From Isobaculum melis (GTDB lineage Bacteria > Bacillota > Bacilli > Lactobacillales > Carnobacteriaceae), in NCBI RefSeq assembly GCF_900111355.1, contig NZ_FOHA01000006.1, forward strand, positions 62,001 through 126,000: a stretch of 64,000 bases of DNA, in the 5' to 3' direction. Positions 35,420-45,577 of this stretch are shown piece after piece. The notes below the pieces were generated by a model. The model searched no databases. It had not been told where the DNA came from and saw nothing but the letters and a program-made list of their open reading frames with translations. A program made the position numbers and the translations under genes. Positions within the stretch are counted from its first letter, which is position 1. Every line of letters starts with the position of its first letter.

Positions 35420-38400
35420 ATGATTAAGAGGAGAAGTAGCTTTTTACAGAATTGGAAGAGTTTGTCAATGGTTGGTTTATTGCTCATCACACTATTTGTC
35501 AATACAACCGTTAGTGTAGTATCAGCAACTGAACAAGAGATTACAACAACAGGATCACATTACGATGAGATGGATCAGCTGTTAACTGAAAAAATGGAAA
35601 CAACAGATACGGTCAGTAAAAAAGCACTTGAAGAAAATATTCGCGCGCAATTAGAAGCTCGTGGCTTTGATTTGAGCGAATTGCAAGAAAATGAAGCTCT
35701 AGCAGAACAAGAATTCCGCATCATCATTCAATTAGAATCAGAAGCAGCAGTGAATGAAATTTCAGCTCCTACAGGTTCAGAAAGCTCAGTTAGAAAAATT
35801 GAAAGCGCCACTGATGAAGTGATTGCTGAACAAAAGGATATCAAAAAAGAGGTAGAAAAAATCACTGGCAATCAAGTGAATCAGTCATTTGGCTATCTTC
35901 TAAATGGTTTTTCAATAGATGCCAAGTATGCTGACCTAGATAAAATTCGTGAGATTGATGGTGTCCATTCAGTGGCCATTGCCAAAGCTTATTATCCAAC
36001 AGCCATAGATGCGAATCAATTAGCTCATGTAGAGCAGGTTTGGGAGAAGCACCAATTAAAGGGAGAAGGCATGATTGTTTCAATTATTGACTCCGGTATT
36101 GATCCCACCCATAAAGATTTAAGACTTTCTGATCAAACCAATGAAAAGATTTCAATCAGTGAAGGCCAAACAAACGTGAACAATATTGGGTATGGAAAAG
36201 TTTTTTCTAGAAAAATTCCCTATGGACATAATTATGCAGATAATAATGAAGAAATTGTTGATAAAAATCCAGCAGTAGGAATGCATGGCATGCATGTAGC
36301 AGGAATTGTTGCAGCCAATGGAGAAGGAGATGATCCAGCCAAAGCAGTCTTAGGCGTTGCGCCAGAAGCACAACTTTTAGCGATGAAAGTCTTCTCAAAT
36401 AATCCAAGAATTGCCACGGCTTTAGATGATGATATTATTGCTGCAATTGAAGATTCCGTTAAGTTTGGTGCAGATATTATTAATATGAGCTTAGGCTCCG
36501 TTTCTGGTTCAATGGATCCCAATTCCCCAGACCAGATAGCCATTAGAGAAGCAGCAGAAGCAGGCGTGCTCTCTGTCATTTCAGCTGGAAATAGTAGCTT
36601 AAGTACCACCAATAATCCTAATGTAGATCCACAAAATTTACTTGGTACAGTTGATACAGGAACCTTAGGTGCACCAGGAGTTGCAGCAGAGGCTTTAACT
36701 GTCGCTTCAGCTGAAAATAGCCTGATTACCAGTGATGGCTTACTACTTTACTTAGAAGATGGTATGGGAAATAAAACGCCTCATCAAATAGAAAGCGCTA
36801 CTTCACCATCAGGTGCCATTCTTTTTTCAAAAACAGTCACCGCTAGTCATGATTTACTAACCACGACGCATGAAATGATAGATGTTGGTTTAGGAACAGA
36901 AGCAGACTATCAAGGAAAGGATGTTCAAGGCAAAATTGTGTTAATTAAACGCGGTGAAATAGCCTTTTCTGAGAAACAAGCCAATGCAAAAGCCAATGGA
37001 GCAGCAGCAGCGTTTATTTATAACAATATTCCCAATAACGCACCCATTTCCATGCAATTAGCCGACCCTAATTACTTGACATTAGGTTTAACAAATGAAG
37101 CTGGTGCAGCGCTAGTAGCCTTGATACAACAGCAACCAAGTCAATTAGTTAGCTTTGAAATCAATGGTTACCAGTTTTCTAATCCATCTGAAGGGAAAAT
37201 GTCAGCTTTTTCTTCATGGGGACCTTTACCAAACTTAGAATTTAAACCAGAAATTTCTGGACCAGGTGGGCAAATTTATTCTACTTTAAATGATAATGGT
37301 TATGGTACAAAGAGTGGCACCTCAATGTCCTCACCATTTGTAGCAGGATCAACAGCTCTAGTTTATCAAGCATTAAAGCAAAAACAAGCACCTCTAACTG
37401 GTATTGATTTGATTCATTTTACCAAGCTATCTGTGATGAATACAGCAATTCCGATGTTAGATAAAGAACACCAAAATGCGATTATTTCACCTAGACGCCA
37501 AGGAGCTGGTCAAATTAAGGTTGATTACGCTATTGAGAATACAACCACATTAACTGATCTAGTAGATGGAGATGGTGCTTTAGCCTTAAAACAAATTGGC
37601 GCAGTAACGACTTTTTCTGTTCAGGTAAAGAATAATGGGGCAAAAGAAGTGCATTATCAATTTGATGATGTAGGTGGTGTTTATACAGAAGCTCAAACGG
37701 TTTCTTCTGAAGTCTATGATCAAAAAATTGAAGGAGCAACCCTAACAGCAAGTGAGCAAAGTATCACATTACAACCAGGAGAAGAAAAGATTCTTGAATT
37801 TTCATTACAGCTACCAAGTCAATTTTCAGTCAATCAGTTTGTTGAAGGCTATATTCGCTTGACTAGTGACACAGAGCCAGCACTTACAATGCCTTACTTA
37901 GGCTTTTATGGGGATTATGGAGATGCACCTGTGATTGATGCACCAATCTATGAGATGACTTCCTTACTTGGTTATGGTTATTTTACAGATAAGAAAAATA
38001 CCATCTTAGGATTAGAAAATAACACTGTCAATCCAGAAAAAATTGCCATTTCACCAAACGCAGATAAAAGACAAGATGAAGCTAAACCAACACTACTTTT
38101 TTTAAGAAATTCAAAATCAATCGTTTATGAAGTCACAGATGCAAATAAAAAGGTGCTCCGTAAACTATATGAAAGCAAGCAAGATAGAAAAGATTATTTT
38201 AATGCAAATACAAGTAATTTTAGTTCACATACTATCACAGATGCTAATTGGGATGGAACCGTCTATCAGACTAAAACAGGCAAAAATGAAGTGGTTGCTG
38301 ATGGGCAATATTATCTAAAAGTGACGGCATATGCTCAAGTAGAAGGTGCCAAAGCACAAGAAACCTATCTGCCGATTAAGGTAGATACCACTGCCCCAGA

Positions 38401-40654
38401 AATCAGTGAATTAGCATTCCAAAATAGTGCAGGAAATCCTACCTTAACAATGAAGGTGAAAGATGAAACAAGCAAAGTAGATACAAGAACAATGGTGGTT
38501 TCAATTAATGGGAAAATAGATACCTATGAAATCACAGATCAAAATCTAGATGCAGTCAAAGTAGCGATTTCACAAGCTCATGCCCCTCGAAATGGTGTGA
38601 ATCAAGTAGAGGTTCTTGTGTCAGATCATGCTGGAAATCGCGGTTATCTCAATCAATTTGTGAAATATGGGGAAAGTGAAGCTCTTGTTCTATTTAATTT
38701 AGTGGAAAATCAAGTGATTACAAGCAATACTTTGGATTATTCTGAAGCAACTCAAACTTTTACAATTCAAGGTTCTTATCCAATAAATGGACAGCCTTTA
38801 TTCGTAAATGGTCTAGCTTTAAATCCTTCACAAGGAGTATTTAAAGCAGCTATACCAATTGATGAGAGCACTGAAGAAATCATCTTTTCAACAGATGAAG
38901 CACAACAAGAAATACTTCAAGAAATTCCAATTGAAGTACATGTAAAGAAACCTGAATTCACGCTATTTACACCAAGTGAAATAACGAGTACAACCAACGA
39001 AGCAAGTGTAACAATTTCTGGTAAGGTGGATTCAACCATCCAAAACTTAAGCCTTGAAAATCATGGGACAACTCAAATTCTTGATTTAACCAGTCAGATT
39101 CAAGCAGATGGAAGTTTTAACCTAACAATTGGTTTAGCGAATGGTCAAAATGCGATTGAGGTTACAGCAAAAGATGCTTATGGAAATCAAACAATTGTGA
39201 AGCGCATGGTTACAACAACAAGTATCCAACAAAGAACGATTATTGAGCTAGAAAATGTGGACAGAAGTGGCATCACGCTTATTGGAGTTGGCAATCCATA
39301 TGTTGATACAGAAAATCAAACCTATACCATTAAAGGCCGTTTAAGAGAAAAAGTTGATCAATTTAAGATTAACCAAGAAGATGTAGCCTATGATGAAACA
39401 ACCTTAACCTTTGAACATCCAATTCAGTTGAAGCAAGGAAAACAAAGTGTTGCTTTCTATCTTCAAGCAGCTCATTTAAATAATGGGGAAGCTTTAGTCA
39501 ATGAAGGCTATTACCTTTTCTCGGATACAGTCTTACCATCACTTGAAATTGCAGACTTATCAATTGATGAAAATGGTGACTATCAAGTCTATACAAATGA
39601 AAATCCTTTCCATTTAAAAGGATTGGTTTCAGATAATTTATCTGGCTATAAGCTTTATATTAACAATGAAAATGTGTATACAGATATAGACTATGCTTCC
39701 TTAGACGAAAAATTCTTTGAGGGAAAATCAGCCGTTTCTTTTGATCATCCTGTGGCATTAACAGAAGGCGAAAACTTTATTCAAGTTGGTTTGGTTGATA
39801 GCTTAGGCAATTTAGAGAAAAAAAGAATCACTGTTTTCTTGAAACAAGCAGTTGTTCAAGCGCCAGTTATCACACCTAGTACCACTGATGCTACAAAACA
39901 AGCAGTTCATTTACAAGCAACAATCCCAGAGGAAACAACCGTCTTTTATAGCTTTGATGGAGAAAACTTTGAACCTTATACAACAGAAATTGCTGTTTCT
40001 CAAAATCAAAAAGTTTACTTTAAAGCACAAGATAAATATGGCAATGTGTCAGAGCTAACGATTTATGAGGTTCAGAATATTCAAGAAAAGATTGCATCCA
40101 AACCAAAAGTAACCATTCGTGCTTATGATGCTGCAACAAAATCTGTTACAGCTATATTAGACTATGAAACACCTTTAACAGATGCTCAAAAAGCATATAC
40201 ACATTTACGTTATCGTTTAGATGATAAGAAGCAGCGCACAACTAAGGATGAATTTGTAGCTTATGAGGGACCGATTCAAATCACTCAATCCACTGTTTTA
40301 GCAGTACAAAGTTATGATGATGCTGGCAATGAAAGTGAAGTCATTGAAACAAGGATCCAAGTTCACCATCCTGTCAAACCAACAACACCAGAAACTGAAA
40401 CTCAAAATGATGAAAAAGCTAAAGAAACAAATGAAAAAGAAAATGGTGTGAACCAAGCAAGTGATACAACCCCTCATGCTAACCAAAGGCAAGAAAAAGC
40501 AACAAGCCAAAATGAAGAAGAGACGAACCCTTCAACACATAAGGGCTCCTTACCAAGAACAGGGGAGCAACCAATCGTCGAATTGAATTTATTAGGGTTA
40601 ACAGTTGGACTGCTAGCGCTTAGCTATCTAAAAAGAAGCAAAAAAGTAAAATAA
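35420..40654 (+). CDS. Sortase-anchored subtilisin-like (S8) surface protease, C5a-peptidase/lactocepin type
   Basis: 1744 residues. ATG 35420 is supported by AAGGAG. Signal peptide about 1-40 ending VVSATE; propeptide to about 195. The catalytic triad is D near 222 (IIDSGID), H near 290 (HGMHVAG) and S near 635 (GTSMSSPFVAG). A PA insert domain (about 470-560, VQGKIVLIKRGEIAF) sits in the catalytic core. Then come a long Fn3/Ig-like stalk, a charged linker and the anchor: LPRTG near 1712, a hydrophobic helix and a KRSKKVK tail. The protein should be wall-linked by a sortase and degrade host or environmental proteins. Own promoter and terminator. Confidence 0.93.
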   Translation: MIKRRSSFLQNWKSLSMVGLLLITLFVNTTVSVVSATEQEITTTGSHYDEMDQLLTEKMETTDTVSKKALEENIRAQLEARGFDLSELQENEALAEQEFRIIIQLESEAAVNEISAPTGSESSVRKIESATDEVIAEQKDIKKEVEKITGNQVNQSFGYLLNGFSIDAKYADLDKIREIDGVHSVAIAKAYYPTAIDANQLAHVEQVWEKHQLKGEGMIVSIIDSGIDPTHKDLRLSDQTNEKISISEGQTNVNNIGYGKVFSRKIPYGHNYADNNEEIVDKNPAVGMHGMHVAGIVAANGEGDDPAKAVLGVAPEAQLLAMKVFSNNPRIATALDDDIIAAIEDSVKFGADIINMSLGSVSGSMDPNSPDQIAIREAAEAGVLSVISAGNSSLSTTNNPNVDPQNLLGTVDTGTLGAPGVAAEALTVASAENSLITSDGLLLYLEDGMGNKTPHQIESATSPSGAILFSKTVTASHDLLTTTHEMIDVGLGTEADYQGKDVQGKIVLIKRGEIAFSEKQANAKANGAAAAFIYNNIPNNAPISMQLADPNYLTLGLTNEAGAALVALIQQQPSQLVSFEINGYQFSNPSEGKMSAFSSWGPLPNLEFKPEISGPGGQIYSTLNDNGYGTKSGTSMSSPFVAGSTALVYQALKQKQAPLTGIDLIHFTKLSVMNTAIPMLDKEHQNAIISPRRQGAGQIKVDYAIENTTTLTDLVDGDGALALKQIGAVTTFSVQVKNNGAKEVHYQFDDVGGVYTEAQTVSSEVYDQKIEGATLTASEQSITLQPGEEKILEFSLQLPSQFSVNQFVEGYIRLTSDTEPALTMPYLGFYGDYGDAPVIDAPIYEMTSLLGYGYFTDKKNTILGLENNTVNPEKIAISPNADKRQDEAKPTLLFLRNSKSIVYEVTDANKKVLRKLYESKQDRKDYFNANTSNFSSHTITDANWDGTVYQTKTGKNEVVADGQYYLKVTAYAQVEGAKAQETYLPIKVDTTAPEISELAFQNSAGNPTLTMKVKDETSKVDTRTMVVSINGKIDTYEITDQNLDAVKVAISQAHAPRNGVNQVEVLVSDHAGNRGYLNQFVKYGESEALVLFNLVENQVITSNTLDYSEATQTFTIQGSYPINGQPLFVNGLALNPSQGVFKAAIPIDESTEEIIFSTDEAQQEILQEIPIEVHVKKPEFTLFTPSEITSTTNEASVTISGKVDSTIQNLSLENHGTTQILDLTSQIQADGSFNLTIGLANGQNAIEVTAKDAYGNQTIVKRMVTTTSIQQRTIIELENVDRSGITLIGVGNPYVDTENQTYTIKGRLREKVDQFKINQEDVAYDETTLTFEHPIQLKQGKQSVAFYLQAAHLNNGEALVNEGYYLFSDTVLPSLEIADLSIDENGDYQVYTNENPFHLKGLVSDNLSGYKLYINNENVYTDIDYASLDEKFFEGKSAVSFDHPVALTEGENFIQVGLVDSLGNLEKKRITVFLKQAVVQAPVITPSTTDATKQAVHLQATIPEETTVFYSFDGENFEPYTTEIAVSQNQKVYFKAQDKYGNVSELTIYEVQNIQEKIASKPKVTIRAYDAATKSVTAILDYETPLTDAQKAYTHLRYRLDDKKQRTTKDEFVAYEGPIQITQSTVLAVQSYDDAGNESEVIETRIQVHHPVKPTTPETETQNDEKAKETNEKENGVNQASDTTPHANQRQEKATSQNEEETNPSTHKGSLPRTGEQPIVELNLLGLTVGLLALSYLKRSKKVK

Positions 40655-40671
40655 GTTATTAGTATAAATGG

Positions 40672-40712
40672 GCTAAGAATCGCTAAATAATAGCAGATTC
40701 TTAGCTTTTTTT
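40672..40712 (+). terminator. Terminator of the surface protease gene
   Basis: Perfect 10-bp stem GCTAAGAATC (40672-40681) / GATTCTTAGC (40696-40705), then T7. Confidence 0.9.
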
Positions 40713-40769
40713 CAAAAAGTAAAAAAATAAGCTGGGCAATAAGATGAGAAGAAAAGAGGTGGTTAACTA

Positions 40770-40798
40770 TTGACAAAATCATAAAATAACCCTATAAT
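40770..40798 (+). promoter_or_regulatory. alaS promoter
   Basis: Consensus TTGACA (40770-40775), 17-bp spacer and TATAAT (40793-40798). It drives the T-box leader. Confidence 0.9.
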
Positions 40799-40804
40799 TT
40801 CAAG

Positions 40805-41038
40805 TATCTGAAAGGCTATATCAACTTGAATTCAATGATTTTAGAGACATTTCTCAAGGCTGAAAAGAAATGATCATGAACAGTTAGATGCTCCCTTTCC
40901 TAAAGATGTGATAGAAATATCACCGCTTTTTCTAGCGTTATCAAGAAATTTAAGAGGTAATGAATTCAAAGCGACTTCATTGCAAACAAGGTGGTACCGC
41001 GATTTTTCGTCCTTGTATTGCAATGAAAGTGGCTTTTT
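40805..41038 (+). promoter_or_regulatory. T-box riboswitch of alaS
   Basis: The T-box consensus AAGGTGGTACCGCG is exact at 40988-41001. It is followed by the terminator: CATTGCAAACAAGG pairs with CCTTGTATTGCAATG (about 40979-41024) and ends in T7 (41032-41038). Uncharged alanyl-tRNA should favour the antiterminator through the UGGN bulge. A GCT at 40890-40892 could be the alanine specifier codon in Stem I, but I could not fold the leader by hand with certainty. Confidence 0.9.
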
Positions 41039-41100
41039 TTGTTTCTTTTGTTGCAGCAGAAACAGCATCAAAATCTATCAAAAGAAAGAGGAAAGTAAAC

Positions 41101-43743
41101 ATGAAAAAATTAAGTAGTAGCGAAGTCCGTCAAATGTATTTAGACTTCTTTGCATCAAAAGGTCATAAAATTGAACCAAGTGCGTCACTTGTACCCGTTG
41201 ATGATCCAACCTTATTATGGATTAATTCAGGTGTTGCCACACTTAAAAAATATTTTGATGGCACCATTATTCCTGAAAATCCAAGATTAACCAATGCACA
41301 AAAAAGTATCCGTACCAATGATATTGAAAATGTTGGGAAAACAGCGCGTCATCATACTTTATTTGAAATGCTAGGTAACTTTTCAATTGGTGATTACTTT
41401 AAAGAAGAGGCGATTACTTGGGCCTGGGAATTATTAACTAGTCCAAAATGGTTTGATATGGAAGCAGAAAAGCTCTATATGACAGTGAATCCTAAAGATG
41501 AAAAAGCTAAAGAAGTTTGGTTATCATTAGGAATTCCAGAAAGTCATATTATTCCATTAGAAGATAACTTCTGGGATATTGGTGCAGGTCCAAGTGGTCC
41601 AAATACAGAAATCTTCTATGACCGTGGTCAAGCGTATAATGATGTAGCAGAAGATGATCCAGAAAACTTCCCTGGTGGAGAAAATGAACGTTATTTAGAA
41701 ATTTGGAATATTGTTTTCTCTGAATTTAATCACAATCCAGATAACACTTATACACCACTACCTAAGAAAAACATTGATACAGGAATGGGCTTAGAACGTG
41801 TTGTCTCACTTTTCCAGGATGCACCTACAAACTTTGAAACAGATTTATTCTTACCAATTATTGAAGCAACAGTGGCGATGAGTGACAATAAAAAATATGC
41901 AGACAATAAAAATGATGATATTTCATTTAAAGTCATTGCTGACCATGTCCGTGCAGTTAGCTTTGCTATTGGTGATGGTGCATTGCCTTCTAATGAAGGA
42001 AGAGGTTATGTTTTACGTCGTTTACTACGTCGTGCAGTGATGCATGGTAAAAAACTAGGAATTCATGAAGCCTTTATGTATAAATTAGTTCCAGTAGTCG
42101 GCAATATCATGTCAAGTTACTATCCAGAAATTAATGAGCAAGCTGAATTTATCCAAAAAGTTATTCGCACAGAAGAGGAAAGATTCCATGAAACCATTAA
42201 TGATGGGCTGAACATTTTAAGTGATTTAGTTGCAGCACTTAAAAAAGCTGGTAAAGATACAATTGAAGGAAAAGATATTTTCAAATTATATGACACTTAT
42301 GGCTTCCCTGTTGAATTAACAGAAGAATATGCTGAAGATAATGGGTTAAAAGTGGATCACAAAGGTTTTGAAGCAGAAATGCAAGCACAAAAAGACCGTG
42401 CGCGCGCAGCGAGAAGTGATGAAAAATCGATGGGTGTTCAAACGGGCTTATTTGCAGATGTAAAAGTGAAGAGTGAATTCACTGGTTATACAGATGTTGC
42501 AGATAAAGCAAAATTAGAAGTGATTGTGCATCAAGATGCATTAGTTGAAGAAATTGATGCAGGTGAAGAAGCACAATTAATCTTTAACCAAACCCCATTT
42601 TATGCTGAAATGGGTGGACAAATTGCCGATAATGGTGTGATTAAAAACTTAGATGGCGCGATTATTGCTGAAGTCACAAATGTTCAAAAAGCACCAAATG
42701 GTCAACCGCTTCATTTTGTAACGGTTTTAGCACCCATTAAAAAAGGTGAAAAATATGAGCTAGTAGTAAATGATACCTTTAGACATAAAGTGATTAAAAA
42801 TCATACAGCGACTCATTTACTACACCGTGCGCTAAAAGATGTGTTAGGGGAGCATGCAAACCAAGCAGGTTCACTGGTAACAGAAAAAGGTCTTCGTTTT
42901 GACTTTACCCATTTTGGTCAAGTAACAGCAGCAGAGCTTGCTGAAATGGAGCGTATTGTGAATGAGAAAATTTGGGAAGCTATTACAGTTGAAACCATTG
43001 AAACAGATGTAGCGACAGCTAAATCAATGGGTGCAATGGCACTATTTGGTGAAAAATATGGAGATGTTGTGCGTGTAGTCAGCATTGGAAACTACTCAAT
43101 TGAGCTTTGTGGCGGGGTACATGTCCGTAATACAAGTGAAATTGGTATCTTTAAACTAATCTCAGAATCAGGAATTGGTGCAGGTGTAAGAAGAATTGAA
43201 GCTGTTACAAGCCAAGAAGCTTATTTATATCTACATGAGGAAGAGAATCGCTTAAAAGCTGTTGCAGCACTTGTAAAAGCACCTCAAACAAAAGATACGC
43301 AAAGCAAAGTTGAAGCTGTGCAACAAGAACTGAAAGAATTACAAAAAGAAAACGAATCCCTTCAAGCAAAACTTGCCAATGATCAAGTAGGAGATATCTT
43401 TGGACAAGTGACAGAAACAAATGGTGTCCGCCATATCGCTGCTCAAGTTGATGTCAAAGATATGAATCAACTACGTCAAATTGCAGATCAATGGAAACAA
43501 CAAGCAGCTTCTGATGTGCTCGTTTTAGCAACAACAAGTGAAGGCAAAGTCAGCTTACTGGCTGCAGTTAATGAAGCAACAATTGCAAAAGGCTATAAAG
43601 CAGGAGATTTAATTAAAACAATCGCACCTCTAGTAGGCGGTGGTGGTGGCGGCCGTCCAGATATGGCACAAGCAGGTGGTAAGAATCCAGCAGGGCTACC
43701 TGATGCTTTGAAAGCTGTTACGGCTTGGATTAGCGAGAAATAG
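41101..43743 (+). CDS. alaS: Alanyl-tRNA synthetase
   Basis: 880 residues. ATG 41101 follows GAGGAAAG; a longer frame upstream is an artefact of the T-box leader. The class II catalytic domain (about 1-240, [30 protein letters not shown]) is followed by the tRNA-binding region and the editing domain with zinc motifs HTATH and CGGVH. The C-terminal DHHA1 domain ends with [15 protein letters not shown]. It charges tRNA-Ala and clears Ser/Gly mischarging. Expression is governed by the T-box. Confidence 0.98.
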   Translation: MKKLSSSEVRQMYLDFFASKGHKIEPSASLVPVDDPTLLWINSGVATLKKYFDGTIIPENPRLTNAQKSIRTNDIENVGKTARHHTLFEMLGNFSIGDYFKEEAITWAWELLTSPKWFDMEAEKLYMTVNPKDEKAKEVWLSLGIPESHIIPLEDNFWDIGAGPSGPNTEIFYDRGQAYNDVAEDDPENFPGGENERYLEIWNIVFSEFNHNPDNTYTPLPKKNIDTGMGLERVVSLFQDAPTNFETDLFLPIIEATVAMSDNKKYADNKNDDISFKVIADHVRAVSFAIGDGALPSNEGRGYVLRRLLRRAVMHGKKLGIHEAFMYKLVPVVGNIMSSYYPEINEQAEFIQKVIRTEEERFHETINDGLNILSDLVAALKKAGKDTIEGKDIFKLYDTYGFPVELTEEYAEDNGLKVDHKGFEAEMQAQKDRARAARSDEKSMGVQTGLFADVKVKSEFTGYTDVADKAKLEVIVHQDALVEEIDAGEEAQLIFNQTPFYAEMGGQIADNGVIKNLDGAIIAEVTNVQKAPNGQPLHFVTVLAPIKKGEKYELVVNDTFRHKVIKNHTATHLLHRALKDVLGEHANQAGSLVTEKGLRFDFTHFGQVTAAELAEMERIVNEKIWEAITVETIETDVATAKSMGAMALFGEKYGDVVRVVSIGNYSIELCGGVHVRNTSEIGIFKLISESGIGAGVRRIEAVTSQEAYLYLHEEENRLKAVAALVKAPQTKDTQSKVEAVQQELKELQKENESLQAKLANDQVGDIFGQVTETNGVRHIAAQVDVKDMNQLRQIADQWKQQAASDVLVLATTSEGKVSLLAAVNEATIAKGYKAGDLIKTIAPLVGGGGGGRPDMAQAGGKNPAGLPDALKAVTAWISEK

Positions 43744-43747
43744 AGTG

Positions 43748-43783
43748 AACAGACCATGAGGATTTTCATGGTCTGTTTTTTTA
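43748..43783 (+). terminator. Terminator after alaS
   Basis: Perfect stem AACAGACCATGA / TCATGGTCTGTT (43748-43777) followed by a T-run. Confidence 0.92.
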
Positions 43784-43815
43784 AAGTGGTTGTGACAAAT
43801 GAATTTCGCACACTT

Positions 43816-44161
43816 CTATATCAATCTTTAAACGTCTTAAAATTAGTAAGGATTGACAAAATATCAACACTTCAACAGTTAAAGGAATAATACCTTGAAA
43901 AGTGTCCTCATATAGTTGACTATACAAGTTTAGAACAAAATGCTACAATTGAAGAACTATTTATTTCGGAATGAACTTCTCTTTCATTTATTCAAAAAAA
44001 TGAAAAAGTTAGCTGTTGTTCAATTTTGGTATGTAGAGGCTGAGCGTTTAGAACCACTGCTTCAAAATGTTAATCTAAAGCCAATCTATTTCTATCCGAA
44101 TAAACGACATGACAACTATAAACTAGCTGAAATACAAGGAATCATAAATAGGAGAGCTTAA
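43816..44161 (+). pseudogene. Probable gene remnant between alaS and ireB
   Basis: This 535-bp gap has no convincing intact gene. A frame from 43816 reads plausibly (LVRIDKISTLQQLKE, then YLEKCPHIVDYTSLEQNATI) but carries TAA and TGA stops. Near an A6 run at 43997-44003 the coding-like signal moves to another frame (LAVVQFWYVEAERLEPLLQ, then YFYPNKRHDNYKLAEIQ) and ends at TAA 44159. A further coding-like piece (LPLSPSIASKIEQILKKA) lies at about 44177-44238. That is the pattern of a decayed gene with stops and a frameshift. Family not recognised. Confidence 0.4.
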
Positions 44162-44318
44162 AATAAAAAACATGTAAATGCTACCCTTATCACCAAGTAT
44201 AGCGTCAAAAATAGAACAAATTCTTAAAAAAGCTTAAGGATTACATAATCTGTTTGTAGTTTTCAGTTATTTCTTGTAAAATAGTATATAGAACGAAAGA
44301 AAAGCCGAGGTGTTAGAT

Positions 44319-44585
44319 ATGAGTTCACTAGACAAAACAATGCACTTTAATTTTAACGAAAATCATGACAAAAATGTTGAGGAAACACTAACGGTTGTTT
44401 ATGATGCCCTAACAGAAAAAGGGTACAATCCAATTAATCAAATAGTTGGTTATTTATTATCTGGAGATCCAGCATATATTCCACGTCATCAAGATGCAAG
44501 AAATCTAATCAGACGTTTAGAACGTGATGAAATTGTGGAAGAATTGGTCAAAAATTACTTGAATAAAGCAGGTAAGCGTGACTAA
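44319..44585 (+). CDS. ireB: IreB family regulatory phosphoprotein (UPF0297)
   Basis: 88 residues. ATG 44319 with GAGGTG 7 nt upstream (a TTG at 44310 is not used). The protein matches the UPF0297 family over its length ([47 protein letters not shown]). In Enterococcus faecalis IreB is a substrate of the Ser/Thr kinase IreK, phosphorylated on N-terminal threonines, and lowers intrinsic cephalosporin resistance; this copy has T7 in the equivalent stretch. Overlaps ruvX by 1 nt. Confidence 0.95.
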   Translation: MSSLDKTMHFNFNENHDKNVEETLTVVYDALTEKGYNPINQIVGYLLSGDPAYIPRHQDARNLIRRLERDEIVEELVKNYLNKAGKRD

Positions 44586-45007
44586 TGAGAATAATGGGAT
44601 TAGATGTAGGGTCTAAAACAGTAGGAGTAGCAGTAAGTGATCCTTTTGGCTGGACGGCTCAAGGGATAGAAATTATTCGTATTAACGAAGCTGCTGAAAT
44701 ATTTGGGCTAGACCGTTTAGCAGAATTAGTTGCAGAATATGAAGTCACGAAGTTTGTTGTTGGCTTACCAAAGAATATGGATAATTCTATAGGTCCACGT
44801 GCAGAAGCTTCAATGGCTTATGCAGAGCTATTAAAAGAACGCTTTTCTTTGCCCATTATTTTTCAAGATGAAAGGCTGACAACAGTTCAAGCAGAGCGGA
44901 TGCTTGTTGAGCAGGCCAACACATCTAGAGCAAAGCGTAAAAAAGTCATTGATAAGGTAGCTGCTGTCATGATTTTACAAAATTTTTTAGATGGACAAGG
45001 GAACTAG
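44585..45007 (+). CDS. ruvX: Holliday junction resolvase-like protein RuvX/YqgF
   Basis: 140 residues, RNase H-like fold. [15 protein letters not shown] carries the first catalytic aspartate, [10 protein letters not shown] the second strand, and [11 protein letters not shown] and [14 protein letters not shown] the remaining conserved acidic sites. Essential in many bacteria, involved in 16S rRNA 5'-end maturation or recombination. Start codon overlaps the ireB stop (TAATG). Confidence 0.95.
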   Translation: MRIMGLDVGSKTVGVAVSDPFGWTAQGIEIIRINEAAEIFGLDRLAELVAEYEVTKFVVGLPKNMDNSIGPRAEASMAYAELLKERFSLPIIFQDERLTTVQAERMLVEQANTSRAKRKKVIDKVAAVMILQNFLDGQGN

Positions 45008-45061
45008 ATTTTGTTAAAGTCTTTATGTATAGATGAATATTAGAAAGAGGGGGCTATCAAA

Positions 45062-45361
45062 ATGTCACATGAACACGATCACGATCATCATGATCACGAA
45101 CATATTACAGTTGTCGATGAAAACGGGAATGAAGAGCTTTATGAAATTCTTTTTACCTTTGATTCTGATGATTATGGTAAATCATATGTTATTGTTTACC
45201 CAGCCGGAATTGGTGAAGGAGAAGAAGTTGAATTACAAGCATTCTCTTATGTAGAATCTGAAGAAGGTATGCAAGGTGCTTTAAATCCAATTGAATCAAA
45301 CCAAGAGTGGGATATGGTTGAGGAAGTTTTAAACACTTTTCTTGCTGACGAAGAAGAATAG
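45062..45361 (+). CDS. DUF1292 family protein (UPF0473)
   Basis: 99 residues, very acidic, with a His/Asp-rich N-terminus ([14 protein letters not shown]) that may bind metal and is longer than usual. The core [24 protein letters not shown] defines DUF1292. It always accompanies ireB and ruvX in Bacilli; molecular role unknown. RBS AGAGGGGG before ATG 45062. Confidence 0.93.
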   Translation: MSHEHDHDHHDHEHITVVDENGNEELYEILFTFDSDDYGKSYVIVYPAGIGEGEEVELQAFSYVESEEGMQGALNPIESNQEWDMVEEVLNTFLADEEE

Positions 45362-45371
45362 ATTGTTGCTT

Positions 45372-45411
45372 AAAAAGTATACTGGGAAATCGCCTAGTAT
45401 ACTTTTTTTTA
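45372..45411 (+). terminator. Terminator after the ireB-ruvX-DUF1292 operon
   Basis: Stem AAAAAGTATACT (45372-45383) / AGTATACTTTTT (45396-45407), T-run. Confidence 0.9.
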
Positions 45412-45577
45412 TGCACATGAATCAAAAATATTCACTTATCTAAAGAAAAGCATAAGAAATACAATTTTTAGTTTAGGTGTTCTCATCTACATTCAATTCA
45501 TGTATAATGTTAGAAGTTAATAAAATGATTTCTTACACTCAAGGTGAGATACATTATAGAAGAGGAGTGCTTTGATA

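Noticed and set aside
36232-36612. Antisense frame inside the surface protease
   Set aside because: Overlaps the conserved catalytic domain; shadow frame.
40960-41100. N-terminal extension of alaS
   Set aside because: The extra codons lie in the T-box terminator; ATG 41101 has the ribosome site and starts the conserved domain.
43940-44161. 73-residue gene between alaS and ireB
   Set aside because: No ribosome site, starts in an arbitrary frame and continues coding-like signal from another frame, so it is better explained as a remnant.
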